A stretch of DNA of 64,000 bases from NCBI GenBank assembly GCA_009760855.2, contig WPIO01000001.1, positions 18,503,501 to 18,567,500 on the forward strand. Reading direction: 5' to 3'. The translations under genes were made by a program, and so were the position numbers. Each line of letters opens with the position of its first letter. The stretch's first letter is position 1. The stretch comes from Cristatella mucedo. Lineage: Eukaryota > Bryozoa > Phylactolaemata > Cristatellidae. Positions 38,597 through 50,904 of this stretch are shown here, one piece after another. Under the pieces are notes generated by a model. The model did no database searches. It saw only the letters and a program-made list of their open reading frames with translations, and was not told the DNA's origin.

Positions 38597-41128
38597 GTGA
38601 GTAGCCTGTCCGGCGCGGCCCCGGCCAGCTGTCGCGTACCGCTCGTCGGCCGAACAGCTCCGGCGTTCCTTTGTTCTCATGCCCCGCCGGTGCTGTCACC
38701 CCATTGTGCTCGTTCGCCGTGCCCCAGCTGCCGTCGATGCTGTGCTACTGCCGCTGTGCCTCGGATCCGATCGCTTGTGCCGCGCCGAACCAGCAAGCGA
38801 TCAGCGCCGCGGTCAGCAGCTCAGCCCTCCACCCGTTGCCTTCGTGACCTCAGCCAGCAACCCACTCCCAATCCCTCCTCCCCCGCTCCGTGCTCGCCTT
38901 GCCCTGCCCGCCTGTCTGCAGGATTATCTGCTGATTGTGCACGTGAGCATTCGGTGCAGTCACGTTCGGCGTGGCGCCGGTCGTCCGTCGGCCCGGTCGT
39001 CCGTCGGCCCGGTCGTCCGTCGGCCCGGTCGTCCGTCGGCCCGGTCGTCCGTCGGCCCGGTCGTCCGTCGGCCCGGTCGTCCGTCGGCCCGGTCGTCCGT
39101 CGGCCCGGTCGTCCGTCGGCCCGGTCGTCCGTCGGCCCGGTCGTCCGTCGGCCCGGTCGTCCGTCGGCCGGTCGTCCGTCGCCCGGTCGACCGTCGGCCC
39201 GGTCGTCCGTCCGCCCGGTCGTCCGTCCGGCCCGTCCGTCGTCCGTCGTCCGGCCCGGTCGTCCGTCGGCCCGGTCGTCCGTCCGCCCGGTCGTCCGTCC
39301 GCCCGGTCGTCCGTCCGCCCGGTCGTCCGTCGGCCCGGTCGTCCGTCGGCCCGGTCGTCCGTCCGCCCGGTCGTCCGTCCGCCCGGTCGTCCGTCCGCCC
39401 GGTCGTCCGTCCGCCCGGTCGTCCGTCCGCCCGGTCGTCCGTCCGCCCGGTCGTCCGTCCGCCCGGTCGTCCGTCCGCCCGGTCGTCCGTCCGCCCGGTC
39501 GTCCGTCCGCCCGGTCGTCCGTCCGCCCGGTCGTCCGTCCGCCCGGTCGTCCGTCCGCCTGCCGCCGTCGAGACTTAACTGGGTGACGACCTGAGTTGAA
39601 GATGCTGCTCCCCGTGTACTTGGCAGGTTGCAAGATTAAAGCTCTGAGAGCCAAGACTAACACGTACATCAAGACGCCAGTCAGGGGCGAGGATCCCGTG
39701 TTCGTCGTCACCGGCCGACGTGAGGACGTGGCTTGCGCCAAGCGTGAAATCCTGTCGGCAGCAGATCACTTCAGCCAGATCCGAGCCACGAGGAGGAGCA
39801 GCAGCGCGGCTGCAGTCGGCGGTGGCAGCAGCGCGACGGCCAGCAGCTCGGGGTCTGCTGTGGCAGCCTCGTCAGCGATGAGTCTCGCCGCTGCCTCTGC
39901 AGCGCAGGCCGCGGCCGCTGCCTCATCAGTGTGCTCGAGCGGCGCTGGCGGAGCCGTGACCGGCTGCCGGCCGGCGATCACAGCCTCGCTGCCGCCACTG
40001 CTGTCCGGCGGCTGCTCGGCGTGCAAGCAGCCCAGCCAGGTGACCGTGCAGGTGCGAGTGCCCTACCACGTAGTTGGCCTCGTCGTGGGCCCTAAGGGCG
40101 CCACCATCAAGCGCATACAGCAGAGCACGCAGACGTACATTGTCACGCCGAGCCGCGACAAGGAGCCCGTGTTCGAGGTGACCGGTCTGGCAGACAGTGT
40201 GGAGAAGGCGAAGCTGGAGATCGAGAAGCACATTGCGTCGCGCACTGGTGGCTCGTCATCGTCGTCATCCTTGTCGGGATCGGAGAGTGGTGGCAGCTGC
40301 GCAGGCGCGGCCGACGAGGACGACTTCCACTGCAACGGCATTGACTCGGCCTACTTCGACGAAGCGGGCTCTCTGGACGCCGGCGCCGCAGCGGGGCTCG
40401 CCGGAGCCGCCGCCATGCCGTACAGCCTGTGTGACCTTGCAGTGGCCGACCGAGTGGCAGCAGCCCGAGACCTCTTCTCGTTCAGGGCCGAGCCGGCTGT
40501 TGCCATGGCGAATTTCGGTCTGCGCAGGCTGAGGAGCACTGGCAGAGCGGACAGCTTCGACCGTCTGCTCGAGGTCCAGGCGCTCGGCAAGAGCATCGGC
40601 TGCGAGGCTGCTGCGACAGCAGCAGCCACGGCAGAGTCGTCGAACGCTTGCAGCAGGATGCCATTCTGGTCGGATGCTCTAGCTGGCGGCAGCGGGGGCT
40701 GCAGCAGCAGCAGCGGTGGTGAAGGTGTGGCAGCGGCAGGCATCGTGCCCAGCTTGCTGCCAGGCTCGTCGGCTGCTGTTGGCACTCCTCTGCCCAACAA
40801 GCCGTGCTTGCAACCGTTTGGCGGCGGCAGCAGCAACGGCAGCTGTCTCACTGGCCGTGAGCAGGTCAACGCGTCCTGCAGGCTGCCGCTGCCCCTTGCT
40901 CGCGACCGACACCTTGCTCGAGAGATGGCGTGTGGTACCGGCTTAGCAGCAGTCGTGACGGCGGCACCAGTGCTGCCATCTCGTGGCAGCTCCGGCTGCC
41001 GCTCCCTTGGGAGCCCCGTGCCGGACGTGCCTTGTATGCCGGGCGGCCTTTGCCTGGCAGCCTATCCCCATGCGGCCGCCGACGTGGCCACGTATGCTTC
41101 TGATGTTACCGCCAGATGCCCGCTATGA
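38344..41128 (+). CDS. MEX3: MEX3-type RNA-binding protein, two KH domains
   Basis: Two exons, 38344-38596 and 39627-41128, join in frame (phase 1) to 584 residues. MEX3 proteins bind specific mRNAs through two KH domains and repress their translation or stability; they shuttle between nucleus and cytoplasm. KH1 is at residues about 65-133 ([20 protein letters not shown], then [20 protein letters not shown]); its GXXG loop GRQG is 82-85. KH2 is at about 223-290 ([20 protein letters not shown], then [14 protein letters not shown]); its loop GPKG is 239-242. The linker and the C-terminal half are Ala/Ser/Gly-rich. The vertebrate C-terminal RING (C3HC4) is not visible: the frame ends ARCPL-stop. 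The start is the first Met after an in-frame stop at 38260. Third codon positions are very GC-rich. Confidence 0.95.
38597..39626 (+). other. MEX3 intron, 1030 bp
   Basis: GT at 38597 and AG at 39625-39626 (TACTTGGCAG|GTTGCAAG). It interrupts the last Gly codon of the KH1 GXXG loop. More than half of it is the 16-bp minisatellite, which explains the long open frames seen in all directions here. Confidence 0.95.
38977..39557. repeat. 16-bp GC-rich minisatellite, about 36 units
   Basis: Unit CGGCCCGGTCGTCCGT with a main variant CCGCCCGGTCGTCCGT. The G variant dominates the left block (to about 39165) and the C variant the right block (from about 39360). An irregular middle carries small deletions and GTC insertions. 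Because 16 is not a multiple of 3, the repeat reads as 16-residue periodic peptides in several frames; these are not genes. Confidence 0.97.
39627..41128 (+). CDS. MEX3: MEX3 coding exon 2 (terminal)
   Basis: Completes Gly85 and encodes residues 86-584 plus the TGA stop at 41126-41128: the rest of KH1, an Ala/Ser/Gly linker of about 90 residues, all of KH2, and a long low-complexity tail. The first in-frame ATG at 39596 lies in the intron and is not a real start. Confidence 0.94.
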
Positions 41129-42300
<1,172 letters not shown>

Positions 42301-43795
42301 CCTTGCTGCGAGCCAGCCGCACTAGGGAAACTGCCCGCTAATGGGCTTAGCGCTTCAGCTGCTGGACCGCCCTCGCGAACCAGCGGGCCGGCTTAGCGGT
42401 TGCTTATCATTATTCGCATTTAAATATCTGGCCGTCGGGCCAGACAACAAAGGGCGGATCGAGTTTGCTCGATGCTCTGTCCGACAATGGCCAGCCGTTT
42501 CGTTCGGGTCTTTATTTGTTCTCGCGCGCGCCCCGTGCAGCTTCGCACCCGCTGACATTGTCTCTCACCGCGACAGAGCAGCCGGCGTATTTGGCGAGTG
42601 CGCGCCGAGGGGGAGTGCGGCGGCGCGAGGCAGAGTTTGGCGGGTGCGCACGGGCTGCGGCCGAGGTGTTTGCTCGCGATGCCCTCCGCCCCAGATAGGC
42701 GACCCTTGTTTGCCCACGAGCGGCCGTGTATCGCTTGTTTTGCTATTTTCTTGCGGCCGCTCGAAGCTGATGCTTTCTTTTCTGCGTCATGATTAGATCT
42801 TTTATGTAGCTAGGCAGGTCGAGGGCAAGCCCGACAATGCGTTCTGTTTCGCGGCCGGCTGCCGCCCCTCATTCGTCGCGTCCGCGGTGGGTGCCAGAGC
42901 CGACGCGGCCGGCGGCGGCCGCCGCCATCGGTTCCGGTGGCATTAAGGCAGACCGCGTCGATGTTTGCTTAATTACTGCAGTCGTATTTCGGCTACCGCT
43001 GTTCCGAAGCCGCGGGTGGATTGGAGGGGGGCTGCGCTAGTGGTCGGTAGGCGCAATCAAAGATTCGAGGCAGGCAGCCCCGGCGTACTTCCGCCGTAGG
43101 TGAGCCGAAGCGCCGCCGGTCCCAGCAGCCGTCGCATGCGGCGGCGGCCTTCGGGCGGCGAGTAATCGCGTCCAACGCCGACTGGTACTTATTGCAGTCT
43201 CGGCTAACGGAGTTCCCGGCGAGCAGCTGCAGTGTCATTCGAACAAAGGAATCAATAAGGCGATAGCATCCGGCGTTCGGCGTCTGCGCATTAACTCTAT
43301 TACCGCGCCGCCGTCTGATTTAGCCAAAGCGAGCCTATTCCCGCGTCGCCAGCGTCCGCCCTTCTTGCGAGAGTGCGGGAGCGACCGTTAGGTCCTCGGG
43401 GCCGACCGGGCGCTGGGGACTGCGACGCTCGCTCGCCCCCCTCCTGCCGCCGCGTCGGTGGGCAGCGGCAGGAGGGGGGAGGCGAGCGAAAGCATCGAAG
43501 GCTCGGGGAGTAACCCGTCTCGCAGCCCAGACGGCTCCGAGCGTAGCCGCGAGCCGAGCGTAGCTGCGAAGCCGAGGCTGGGCAGCCAGCGAGGAGAGCT
43601 GCGCCTCGCCGCGCCACTGCTGCGCCGAACACGTTCGCCCTCCCTCGAGCCTCGTGGTCGACGACGCGCTGCGAGTTCACGCACTGCGAGTTCATGCAGC
43701 ACGAAGCGCGACTTTGCACGGCGTCTCTCCGGCGAACGCTATCTCTGCGAACTCATCTCATCGGTGCCCTGGCGGGGCGGAGTGTCGCCGACGCC
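42301..43795. other. CpG-rich DNA without a supported gene
   Basis: Very GC- and CG-rich. Many frames are open on both strands (up to 186 codons) with Arg/Ala/Ser/Pro-rich, unconserved translations. It could hold regulatory sequence or non-coding exons, but nothing specific can be supported. Confidence 0.35.
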
Positions 43796-43965
43796 GCCGA
43801 TTCAACGGCCTCAGTTATGTAGCGGCAGAAAAGCCCCAGCCCGGCTACCAGTCTCCCGCCCGATGTGGGTGATTGGTATCCCTGCCTGCCGCAGGATTCG
43901 AACCCACGACGACCCGGGTAGTAAAGAAGTGAGTTGTACGCGGCCGCAGCTGGCTACATGCCGTC
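43796..43965 (-). mobile_element. SINE-1-related copy in CpG-rich DNA
   Basis: GATTCAACGGCCTCAGTTATGTAGCGGCAGAAAAGCC, GCCGCAGGATTCGAACCCACGACG (reversed B box) and a degenerate head. It is more GC-rich than the other copies. Confidence 0.55.
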
Positions 43966-45340
43966 GACGAGGCATCGGCCGCCACGTCGAGGGCCGGCCA
44001 CTTAAAGGGCCTAGCTAGACGTAAGATGGGCGTCCGAGCTCTCGCGGAAATTAATATACGATAAGGGGCAATAACTGGTGGACCGAAAATCTTTACGATT
44101 GCTCGAACGCGCCATCGACATTGGCGTTGGGTCCGATGGCAGCCGACGACAGCCGACGCGAAGACAACGAAGCGAACTCCCGCCCACGCGAGCACGGCGA
44201 CTGACAAAAGAGGTCGCGCCGAGCGCGCGCGGCTGGTGCAGGATCGACGGTGTGCCAATCCGCTCGATCTATCCGAGTCGGAAAGAGAGTGAAGCCGTCG
44301 ATCGTAGCTCGGCGAGCGTCCGGCCGGACGTGCGTCCGTTAGCTAGCCAGCCAGATTTGGCGATCGCCGCGAGTCAAGGAAAGGCGGGTCTGCCGCATCC
44401 ATCCTAGCGCCAGACTGAAATTAGAACGAGTTCGCCATGGGGACGCGCGAGCGCCCAGTCGGACCCGTCGGCGCAGTCGTGCCCGTCGGAAGTCGGCGTC
44501 GCGTGAGAGCCGCGTTTCGGGGAGCGGCGGCAGGCGACGGAAAGACGGTTCGCAGCACGGCCCGCGCACTCGCGGGCCTCGGCGATTGGCTCGGCGACGG
44601 ATTGGAGACGGCTTCGCCGCCGCGTCGCTCGGCGCCAAGGAAGAAACCTCGCCAACGCGCTAATATTGGCTCCGTCATTACCTAATGAGCTCGATGGCAG
44701 TCGGCGCTGAGCAGCGACCGAGGTCGCAGTTCTATTTACCCAATGTCACCTCCGAGCTCGAGTCCGCGGCTGTCGCAAGGCAGCCGGAGGCAAGCCGACG
44801 GCTCTTCGACAGCAGCGGCCGGTCGACGGCCGATGGCAAGGGCCGGCCGGCGGCGCTCCGCCGCGTCGCGGCAAGACCTCAATATAGCGCGGACGCTCGA
44901 GGGAGGGGGCAGTCCGCTCGATGGCCTCGATCGTAGCCGAAAGCCGCCGTCCCTCGTTGGATCCAGATGAAGTGGCGCTACCGGCGGCTTCATCCGACGG
45001 CGCGACAGCACCGGGCTGATCGATCTCGAATCGCTTCTTTGTCGCGAAGGTCGACGCGGCAAAGGTTCCGGTTCAGGACATTTAGTACGAACGCACCCGG
45101 TGCGGGGGGGGGGGAGGAGCGACATCAGCAGGCCGCGCGCGCGCCTCCAGCGCTACTAACAAGGATGCAGCCAGAATTTTGACGAGGGGCAGGCAGCTAA
45201 AAACGTCGACATCGACGGACATGAGAGACGCAAGGTCAAGGCCTTCTTTTTGAAGGTACGCGTTGCTCGGCGGATCTCTTTAGATTTGTCTACAGAAAGC
45301 TATTTCTTTAGCAGCCCTACAGAAAGTAATCGCTACCTTA
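43966..45340. other. CpG-rich DNA without a supported gene
   Basis: Open frames of up to 129 codons on both strands without recognisable domains. CpG density stays high to about 45200. Confidence 0.35.
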
Positions 45341-45346
45341 TAAATA

Positions 45347-45805
45347 AAGTATAACTCGTTTGTATAGCGCCCTGAGAACTGAATAATAATAATAATAACA
45401 CCCTCAGAGAACTAAATCTTTTTCTAGGCACTTTACATTTGCTGCAAAGGAAACACGATCGAATGGTGCGTGGTATCACGCTCGGAAAAACAAGAATCAC
45501 GTGGTTAGGGTTGACATGCGCAGGGTGGGCATGCAAGTGTGGTTAGTGGCTGCATGCACGGTGTCAGCGAGCATGAGCACACAAAGAACAAATCACGGGG
45601 ACCCACTAAATGCTGTCCTAAATAGGTGGGTTTTCAACTTCTTTTTAAATGTGGTCAAATCAAGGGATGTCGTGACGCAAGTCAGGAGAGAGTTCGAATC
45701 TCTACATTCCCGGCGCTTCACATATGCCGCGAGGCCCGAACGCATCGTCGAATGCATTCATCGGTCGTTAGGCGAGCACCTTAGCCGTTGGGCGAAAAAA
45801 ACCAG
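45347..45805 (-). mobile_element. SINE-2 copy split by LINE-A
   Basis: The tail (ACTCGTTTGTATAGCGCCCTGAGAACTGAAT) is at 45354-45384; the rest (AATCTCTACATTCCCGGCGCTTCACATATGCC, then CACCTTAGCCGTTGGGCG) is at 45697-45797. GAAT flanks the inserted LINE-A on both sides (45381-45384 and 45696-45699). Confidence 0.65.
45385..45695 (-). mobile_element. LINE-A 3' fragment inserted into SINE-2
   Basis: AATAATAATAACACCCTCAGAGAACTAAATCTTTTTCTAGGCACTTTACATTTGCTGC through the 3' UTR to AAGTCAGGAGAGAGTTC. 5' truncated. Confidence 0.75.
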
Positions 45806-45957
45806 CGCAAGAAACGCGACGTCAGCCTGCTCGGATCGCCTCCCGAGTGCGCACGCGACAAGCCTCCAGGGCAGCTATTTAAGCAAAGTCTAAGCCCGGG
45901 GCCTTACGCAGGTGCTCGCTAGCTCGCTCGCTCGCTCTTCACGATCCACGAGATCAT

Positions 45958-46003
45958 GGGTTCGAGCCGTGCAGTGGGGCAATCCTCGACTGCCCCACTG
46001 CAC
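45958..46003 (+). repeat. B-box-like motif next to a perfect 13-bp hairpin
   Basis: GGGTTCGAGCC at 45958-45968 resembles a pol III B box. Next come GTGCAGTGGGGCA (45969-45981), a 9-base loop and TGCCCCACTGCAC (45991-46003). It may be the 3' part of a tRNA-derived SINE. No tRNA gene is called because no matching 5' half is seen. Confidence 0.5.
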
Positions 46004-46005
46004 GC

Positions 46006-47796
46006 GGCCGCCGCGGCGACAACGGTTAAGGCTTTTCTGCCGCTACACAAAGACGCTACTCTGCCGAATCAGCAAGCCTTTATTATTTAATTAGTTTCCC
46101 CTCCGAGAAAGCCCGCTAGCCATTCAGGGGGTGGGCTATCGGGCTTCCTGGAAGGGGCCACAGGGATGTTCGCGAAAATGGGCAGGGGAGTGCTGGAATG
46201 GTGGCTGCTGTGACAGTGGGTGGGGCAGCCTCTCGACGAGGGGCCCCGCCTCAACTCGCGCCGCGTGGCTGCAATCGTCTCCCAACGCCTTTATCCAAGC
46301 CCTCAGCTACCGCTGCTGCCTCGTGCGCGCCGAGGACGTAACCGTGGCTTTAGCCTCTCGACCCACCCATCAGTCCGACTCTCCGCCTTCACCCGATGCA
46401 ACGAGCGAGCACGTTTTTCCTCGTTCCTCCTAATGTTTCCGCTCTGTCGTTTTATCTTCGTTTGAATGCACAGATCGCTTGCGCACCAGAGAAGCATCGT
46501 CGGCGTCAGCGCCGCGCCGCTCTTGGCGTCCAGCCCTGCGAGTTAACTCGATACGTGCGGTCGCTATTCCCCGCGGCGACAATTAGCGCTCCGCCGCCGC
46601 CGTCGTGCGGCCTTAGCCAGACCTTGGTCTGTGCTTCCGGCTAGTGTTTTCCGTTCGCCGAGGTGGCGCGGGATGAGGTGGCATTGTCGAATGCACGATT
46701 TGGGATGCTGCGATGCTTGCTGCGATGGCTGAGCGCACCAGTGCGCTGCAGTCAACTGCTTTAGCTGACTGAAAAATCTAGCGAATGCGTGTCAAGGGCT
46801 GTCACTCGCTGTTAGCCCACTTCACGGTCTTGATCCTTCGGCGTGCCTGCATGAAATACTTAATTCTCAGGCCATCCTCTAGTATCACCTGCTCCTCTGA
46901 CTCGGATCGCTTAGCTGCTTCTCCTAGCCGAGCTCACAGAGTCTTTTAGAGACCTTACCTTCATTTCGCGTGCTCCCAAAGCCTGGAGCTTGCTGCCGGC
47001 TGACGCGACGCCATCTCCCGAATTGGCGGCATTTAGGACGAAGGCAGAAAAGTCAACGGCGCTCCTTATCGGCATTGGCTCAGTTCGCGTCCATTGTCCT
47101 TACGTGGTCGCGCGTGCTGAAATTATGCATGCATGCATGCATGCATGTTGTAGCTACTAGTGAGTTGACGTGCTTCATTTTCAAAGTATGCATTTCTATT
47201 ATCACTCGCAAAGTGCACCGGAGCAGCGACCAGCGTGTTGGCTACGACTGATCGGGCTTCGAGCTCGAACGTCCGGTGCGGCTCAATGAAGCTTAGCAAG
47301 TGCGCGCACTAGCGGCTTTCAAGACCCGCAAATAGCGTACGCGAAAAGCAACTCTCTCTCGAGAGGAGATACACCGAACACGAATTAAGCCTATCTTCAA
47401 GCTGCACATCATTAGCAGCATCGAACGTTTGCTCTGTGAGCATAGATAGTGTTCCGCAAGTAACTTTAAGGGTCGCACCCACTATTCTTGCCGCATCGTG
47501 ACTAGAGGAAGTTATTCTGGCGAATTGATCTCGCTTTCGGCTTGCTACGACCACGTGGGCTCGCTCGATTAGAGTCTTGCAGCTTCCTCTATGTGCAGTG
47601 CAAAGTAGTAAAAACATGTGGATAGAACCTGTGAGCACAGAGTATTCATACAAATGGTGTGTACCCGAAAAACAGGTTGCGTTTTAAAATAAATCAAAGA
47701 TCGTGCATGTACGCGCATAGGGGCGCAAAGGCTCGACCGCAATGGCGCACCGGTCGGCAAGCCATTGCCAAGGCTCTTTCGTTTTTCCGCTCCACT
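46006..47796. other. CpG-rich to mixed DNA, no supported gene
   Basis: A minus-strand 114-codon frame (47309-47653) is non-repetitive but unrecognised. A LINE-like scrap (GAGACCTTACCTTCATTTCGCGTGCTCCCAAAGCCTGGAGC) lies at 46949-46989 and continues to about 47040. An (ATGC)n microsatellite lies at 47125-47147. Confidence 0.35.
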
Positions 47797-47821
47797 GAGA
47801 GAGAGAGGGAGAGATAGAGAA

Positions 47822-47857
<36 letters not shown>

Positions 47858-47867
47858 GAGAGAGACG
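47797..47867. repeat. (GA)n imperfect microsatellite
   Basis: GA repeats with GGGAGA, TAGA and AAAGA interruptions. Confidence 0.9.
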
Positions 47868-48117
47868 ATTCATTAAGCAGTTACGCAAGGAATTAAATTA
47901 CTCCCTTGTAGACTTGGAGAGCGCTCGACTATCAAAAGGATTAAAGTGACGCTCACGGACTGCTTGCAAAAGTCTGGGGTGCGCGCGTCGCGTCAGCACT
48001 GCATGCCGTCCCAGCGGCGGTCCCAGTGTAGCGGGGCCACCGCCGGCTATCTCCTGGCTACCGATGCTGGAGCAGGGAGCGCACGGTTTCCGCTCGCGAC
48101 AGTCGCGCGACCAACGC

Positions 48118-48150
48118 CACCGCCACCGCCGCCGCCGCCGCCGCCGCCTG
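48118..48150. repeat. (CCG)n microsatellite
   Basis: CCACCGCCACCGCCGCC and further CCG units, in a CpG-rich segment. A GGGTTCGAG B-box-like motif lies just after it at 48164. Confidence 0.85.
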
Positions 48151-48860
48151 GCTATAGGTCATGGGTTCGAGTGTTCCGCGATGCATATTGATTTCGAACT
48201 TCTGGCTTCGAGGAGCTTCGACGGCGACGTCACTTTCTCGCGAGCAGCGAGAAAGCGTGTGTCTGGTCGAAGCCTCGCGCATCCCCATTCGGCGAGCGCT
48301 CTTTGCGCGCCGACCTAGCAATTCGGGGCGGGGATTTCGGACGCTGCGGCGAACCCGACTCGGCAGGCCGGCCGGCCGGTTCAATTCGGGGCCGCCGCCA
48401 GGTCTCCGCATGCATCGCCACGAGTAGCACCTAGAGCGCCGAGTTCCGCTTCCGGTCCCTGGATGTGGATTCACGCTGCTTTATGCGTGCACGCGCAGTA
48501 GGCTTCCACTTCTACGCCCGACCGGCGCTCAGCTCTACCTATCTCAGTCGACCTTTTCCAAAGCGATTCTATTTTCTAGGCCGCCCCTCCCTACCTATCT
48601 CGTCGACCTCTTTTTCTTGTTCAGAGTCACTTGCACTCAGACGGTCACTACTTTCCTCAAGCTTACCGATAATTGGAGCAATCTAATTTCGCTATGGGCT
48701 CGCTAGCCTAGCTAGCTAGTGTCGCCGCACTCAAATTGAGAGATCGCAACCCCAGGATTAGTTCATTTAGCGTAGCAGAGCCGCGATGTCTGCTTGTAAT
48801 CTGGGCAAAGTCTAAAGTGACTTGTCGTTGAATAAACACTTTGCTTACGCTCAGTCAAGT
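48151..48860. other. No supported gene
   Basis: GC-rich to about 48440, then mixed. Open frames on both strands have no recognisable domain. Confidence 0.3.
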
Positions 48861-48869
48861 CAGCCGGGT

Positions 48870-49450
48870 CTCAGCTGAGGAACCTCGTCAAAATCAGGGC
48901 TACGATCTTAGACAGGAATACGACGGCCTAGGCGAGCGATAACTAGCTCAGGCGCTTGTGACGTCATATCTTGATTAACGCCACTCCCTCTATTCAAGAA
49001 TTCCGGCCTGCGCTCTTAATTGACTGCAACTGGTGCAAAAACTCAGCGGCTCATACGGCCTGTCCTTCGACGGCGTAGCTGCCACAAATATACTAATATC
49101 TGTCTGAGCTTCACGCTCGGTTCCAGATCAAGTACCGAATCGCTTTAAAATACTCCAGATATGGCTTACAGGTCCCTAAAAATGCTTGAACCATGCCTGA
49201 ACCTATCCAGCCTGCTTGCTCCTCCGGGGTGTTCTGCTACCACCGGCTCCTCGGCTTCCCGTCGTCTAGCTGTTCCTTGCACTTGCATGAAACTGGAATC
49301 TTTAGATGATCGGACCTTCAGTTTTCATGCACCGAAAGTCCGGTACTCGTTTTTGGCTTCTGTCACCACCTGCAACGACTTTGCATTATTTAAGTCTCAG
49401 CTAAAGACGCCTCTATTTCGCTCAGATTTCCTCTCGCACCGCCTGAGTGA
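48870..49450 (+). mobile_element. LINE-C ORF2 C-terminal fragment
   Basis: GAGGAACCTCGTCAAAATCAGGGC at 48878 matches the start of the LINE-C copy at 21372. A 113-codon frame (49161-49502) reads MAYRSLKMLEP, then SRRLAVPCTCMKLESLDDRTFSFHAPKV and TTCNDFALFKSQLKTPLF, the CR1/L2 C-terminal order. It has diverged and lacks the reverse transcriptase. Confidence 0.65.
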
Positions 49451-50900
49451 ACCGGTCTTTTTTGTTTGCGTGCGCTTTGATTGGTTACTTGCGTGTCATT
49501 AACAGTACATTACACACACCTCGAGTCCTACTAAGCGGTGACCCCGAGTAACTTCGCGAGTGCTGCAGCATATTGACCCAATCGTGTGCCGAGCTGGGCT
49601 CAGTAACACCGTCGTGTGCCTCCGCCGAATAAATCAGATTTTTACACGCGTCAAGTGCCGATGGGCAAAAATCTTAATTCGCCGCCACATGAATTCGAGC
49701 ATCCGGTTCGAATGCTCTTGAATTGTCACTTGGCCACCAGGAAGATTGCATCAACGGATTGCGGGTATGATCCAAATCCGTGGACACCCAGACTAGTGCC
49801 CACTCTGAGACGTGTCGGAACCGTGAAACCACTGCTAGGTCCTCATTCCGGGGGCAGTCCACCTTTCGGAACCTGCGAATAATGCCCGTCCACTACTCGA
49901 CCTGGGACGAGTTACTCCTCACAGTCGACGGAACTGACGAAGGAAGGAGCGCTACGCGCTCTGTCGGCGTAATGTCTGTTAATACTCAACCAATCGAGAG
50001 CGGAACGAAATGGGCTCCAGCAGACTCGTTCTCCTCCTCCCGAGCACAAGAGGTCAAAGCACCTGACTCGAGCGGGCGAGAGGCGGCTGCTGCTGCTGCT
50101 ACTGCGCGAAGGTGACTCGACTCAGTCAGTCCGCAGCCCTTGAGAATCCGCGCTTATCGCGGTGCGTATATCGCGCGTATTTCTTATCGTTATTGCTAGC
50201 GAAGGTCGCTTGTTGAGTTGTTCGATGACACAAAAGGAGCAACTTCGTACCCTAGCAATTATTCTCCAAGGCGGTAAGCGCTTAAGAAAAGCCCACTGCA
50301 GCGGGCGAATTGGCGATACCATACTGAGAAGCGTCGAGTGGCACGCGACATCCGATTCCAAGTGATTGGGCTCTGGTCGATGCCAGACGCTGAGGTTCCG
50401 CCACCAGTCGTGGTCACGTGGCATGGGAGTCGCGCGCTGCGGGTTTCCACGCGTGCGCATCCAAGCGAGCGTCGCCGTGCGCTAAGCTAGGCCCCGTTTT
50501 GCATTACTTTCGTGGGGATTCTCGTATATGTGACGTGCCAGTGGAGAATGCAGCTCACCCAGTACTAGACAGAGACGATTTCTGGAGCGCAGAATCAACA
50601 TGAGAGCAGAAGCATTTCAAATAAAGCAAGTTTCAGTACCGCGTGGCGATAAGTGGCTGCCCCAATCGGAAGCTTCCGATCGGTGGGAGTGAGCTCAGTT
50701 CAAGAGATTTGAAAGAATGTTTCAAGCGGACTGCGAGCGACTTAAAATTCAGCGAAGAGCGAGCGACAATTGCTTCGGCTAGTCCGACAACTATTTCAAT
50801 TGTCATAGGGGTGTGACAATAATACGGTGGCTTTACGACATTAAAGACGCCGTGGTAACCCTCAGCATACCTGTATATCCTACATGAAATATATAAATTT
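49451..50900. other. No supported gene
   Basis: Open frames up to 112 codons on both strands without recognisable families. A GCT run (trinucleotide) lies at 50086-50104. Confidence 0.3.
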
Positions 50901-50904
50901 ATAC

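Noticed and set aside
38124..38699. 191-codon antisense frame over MEX3 exon 1
   Set aside because: Its sense partner is a clear conserved MEX3 exon; the antisense frame is a shadow of GC-rich codons.
38977..39557. CRISPR array
   Set aside because: The repeats are contiguous 16-mers without spacers in a eukaryotic intron.
39596..39626. ATG at 39596 as the MEX3 start
   Set aside because: It would lose the first half of KH1. The consensus donor at 38597 and acceptor at 39626 join exon 1 in frame and restore the GRQGCKIK motif.
38546..39741. Long open frames (up to 346 codons) on both strands across the MEX3 intron
   Set aside because: They are reading frames through the 16-bp minisatellite, with 16-residue periodic Arg/Pro/Ser peptides on both strands. 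The segment is intronic.
43458..44018. 186-codon frame as a gene
   Set aside because: It runs through a SINE-1 relic and low-complexity CpG-rich sequence, with no recognisable domain.
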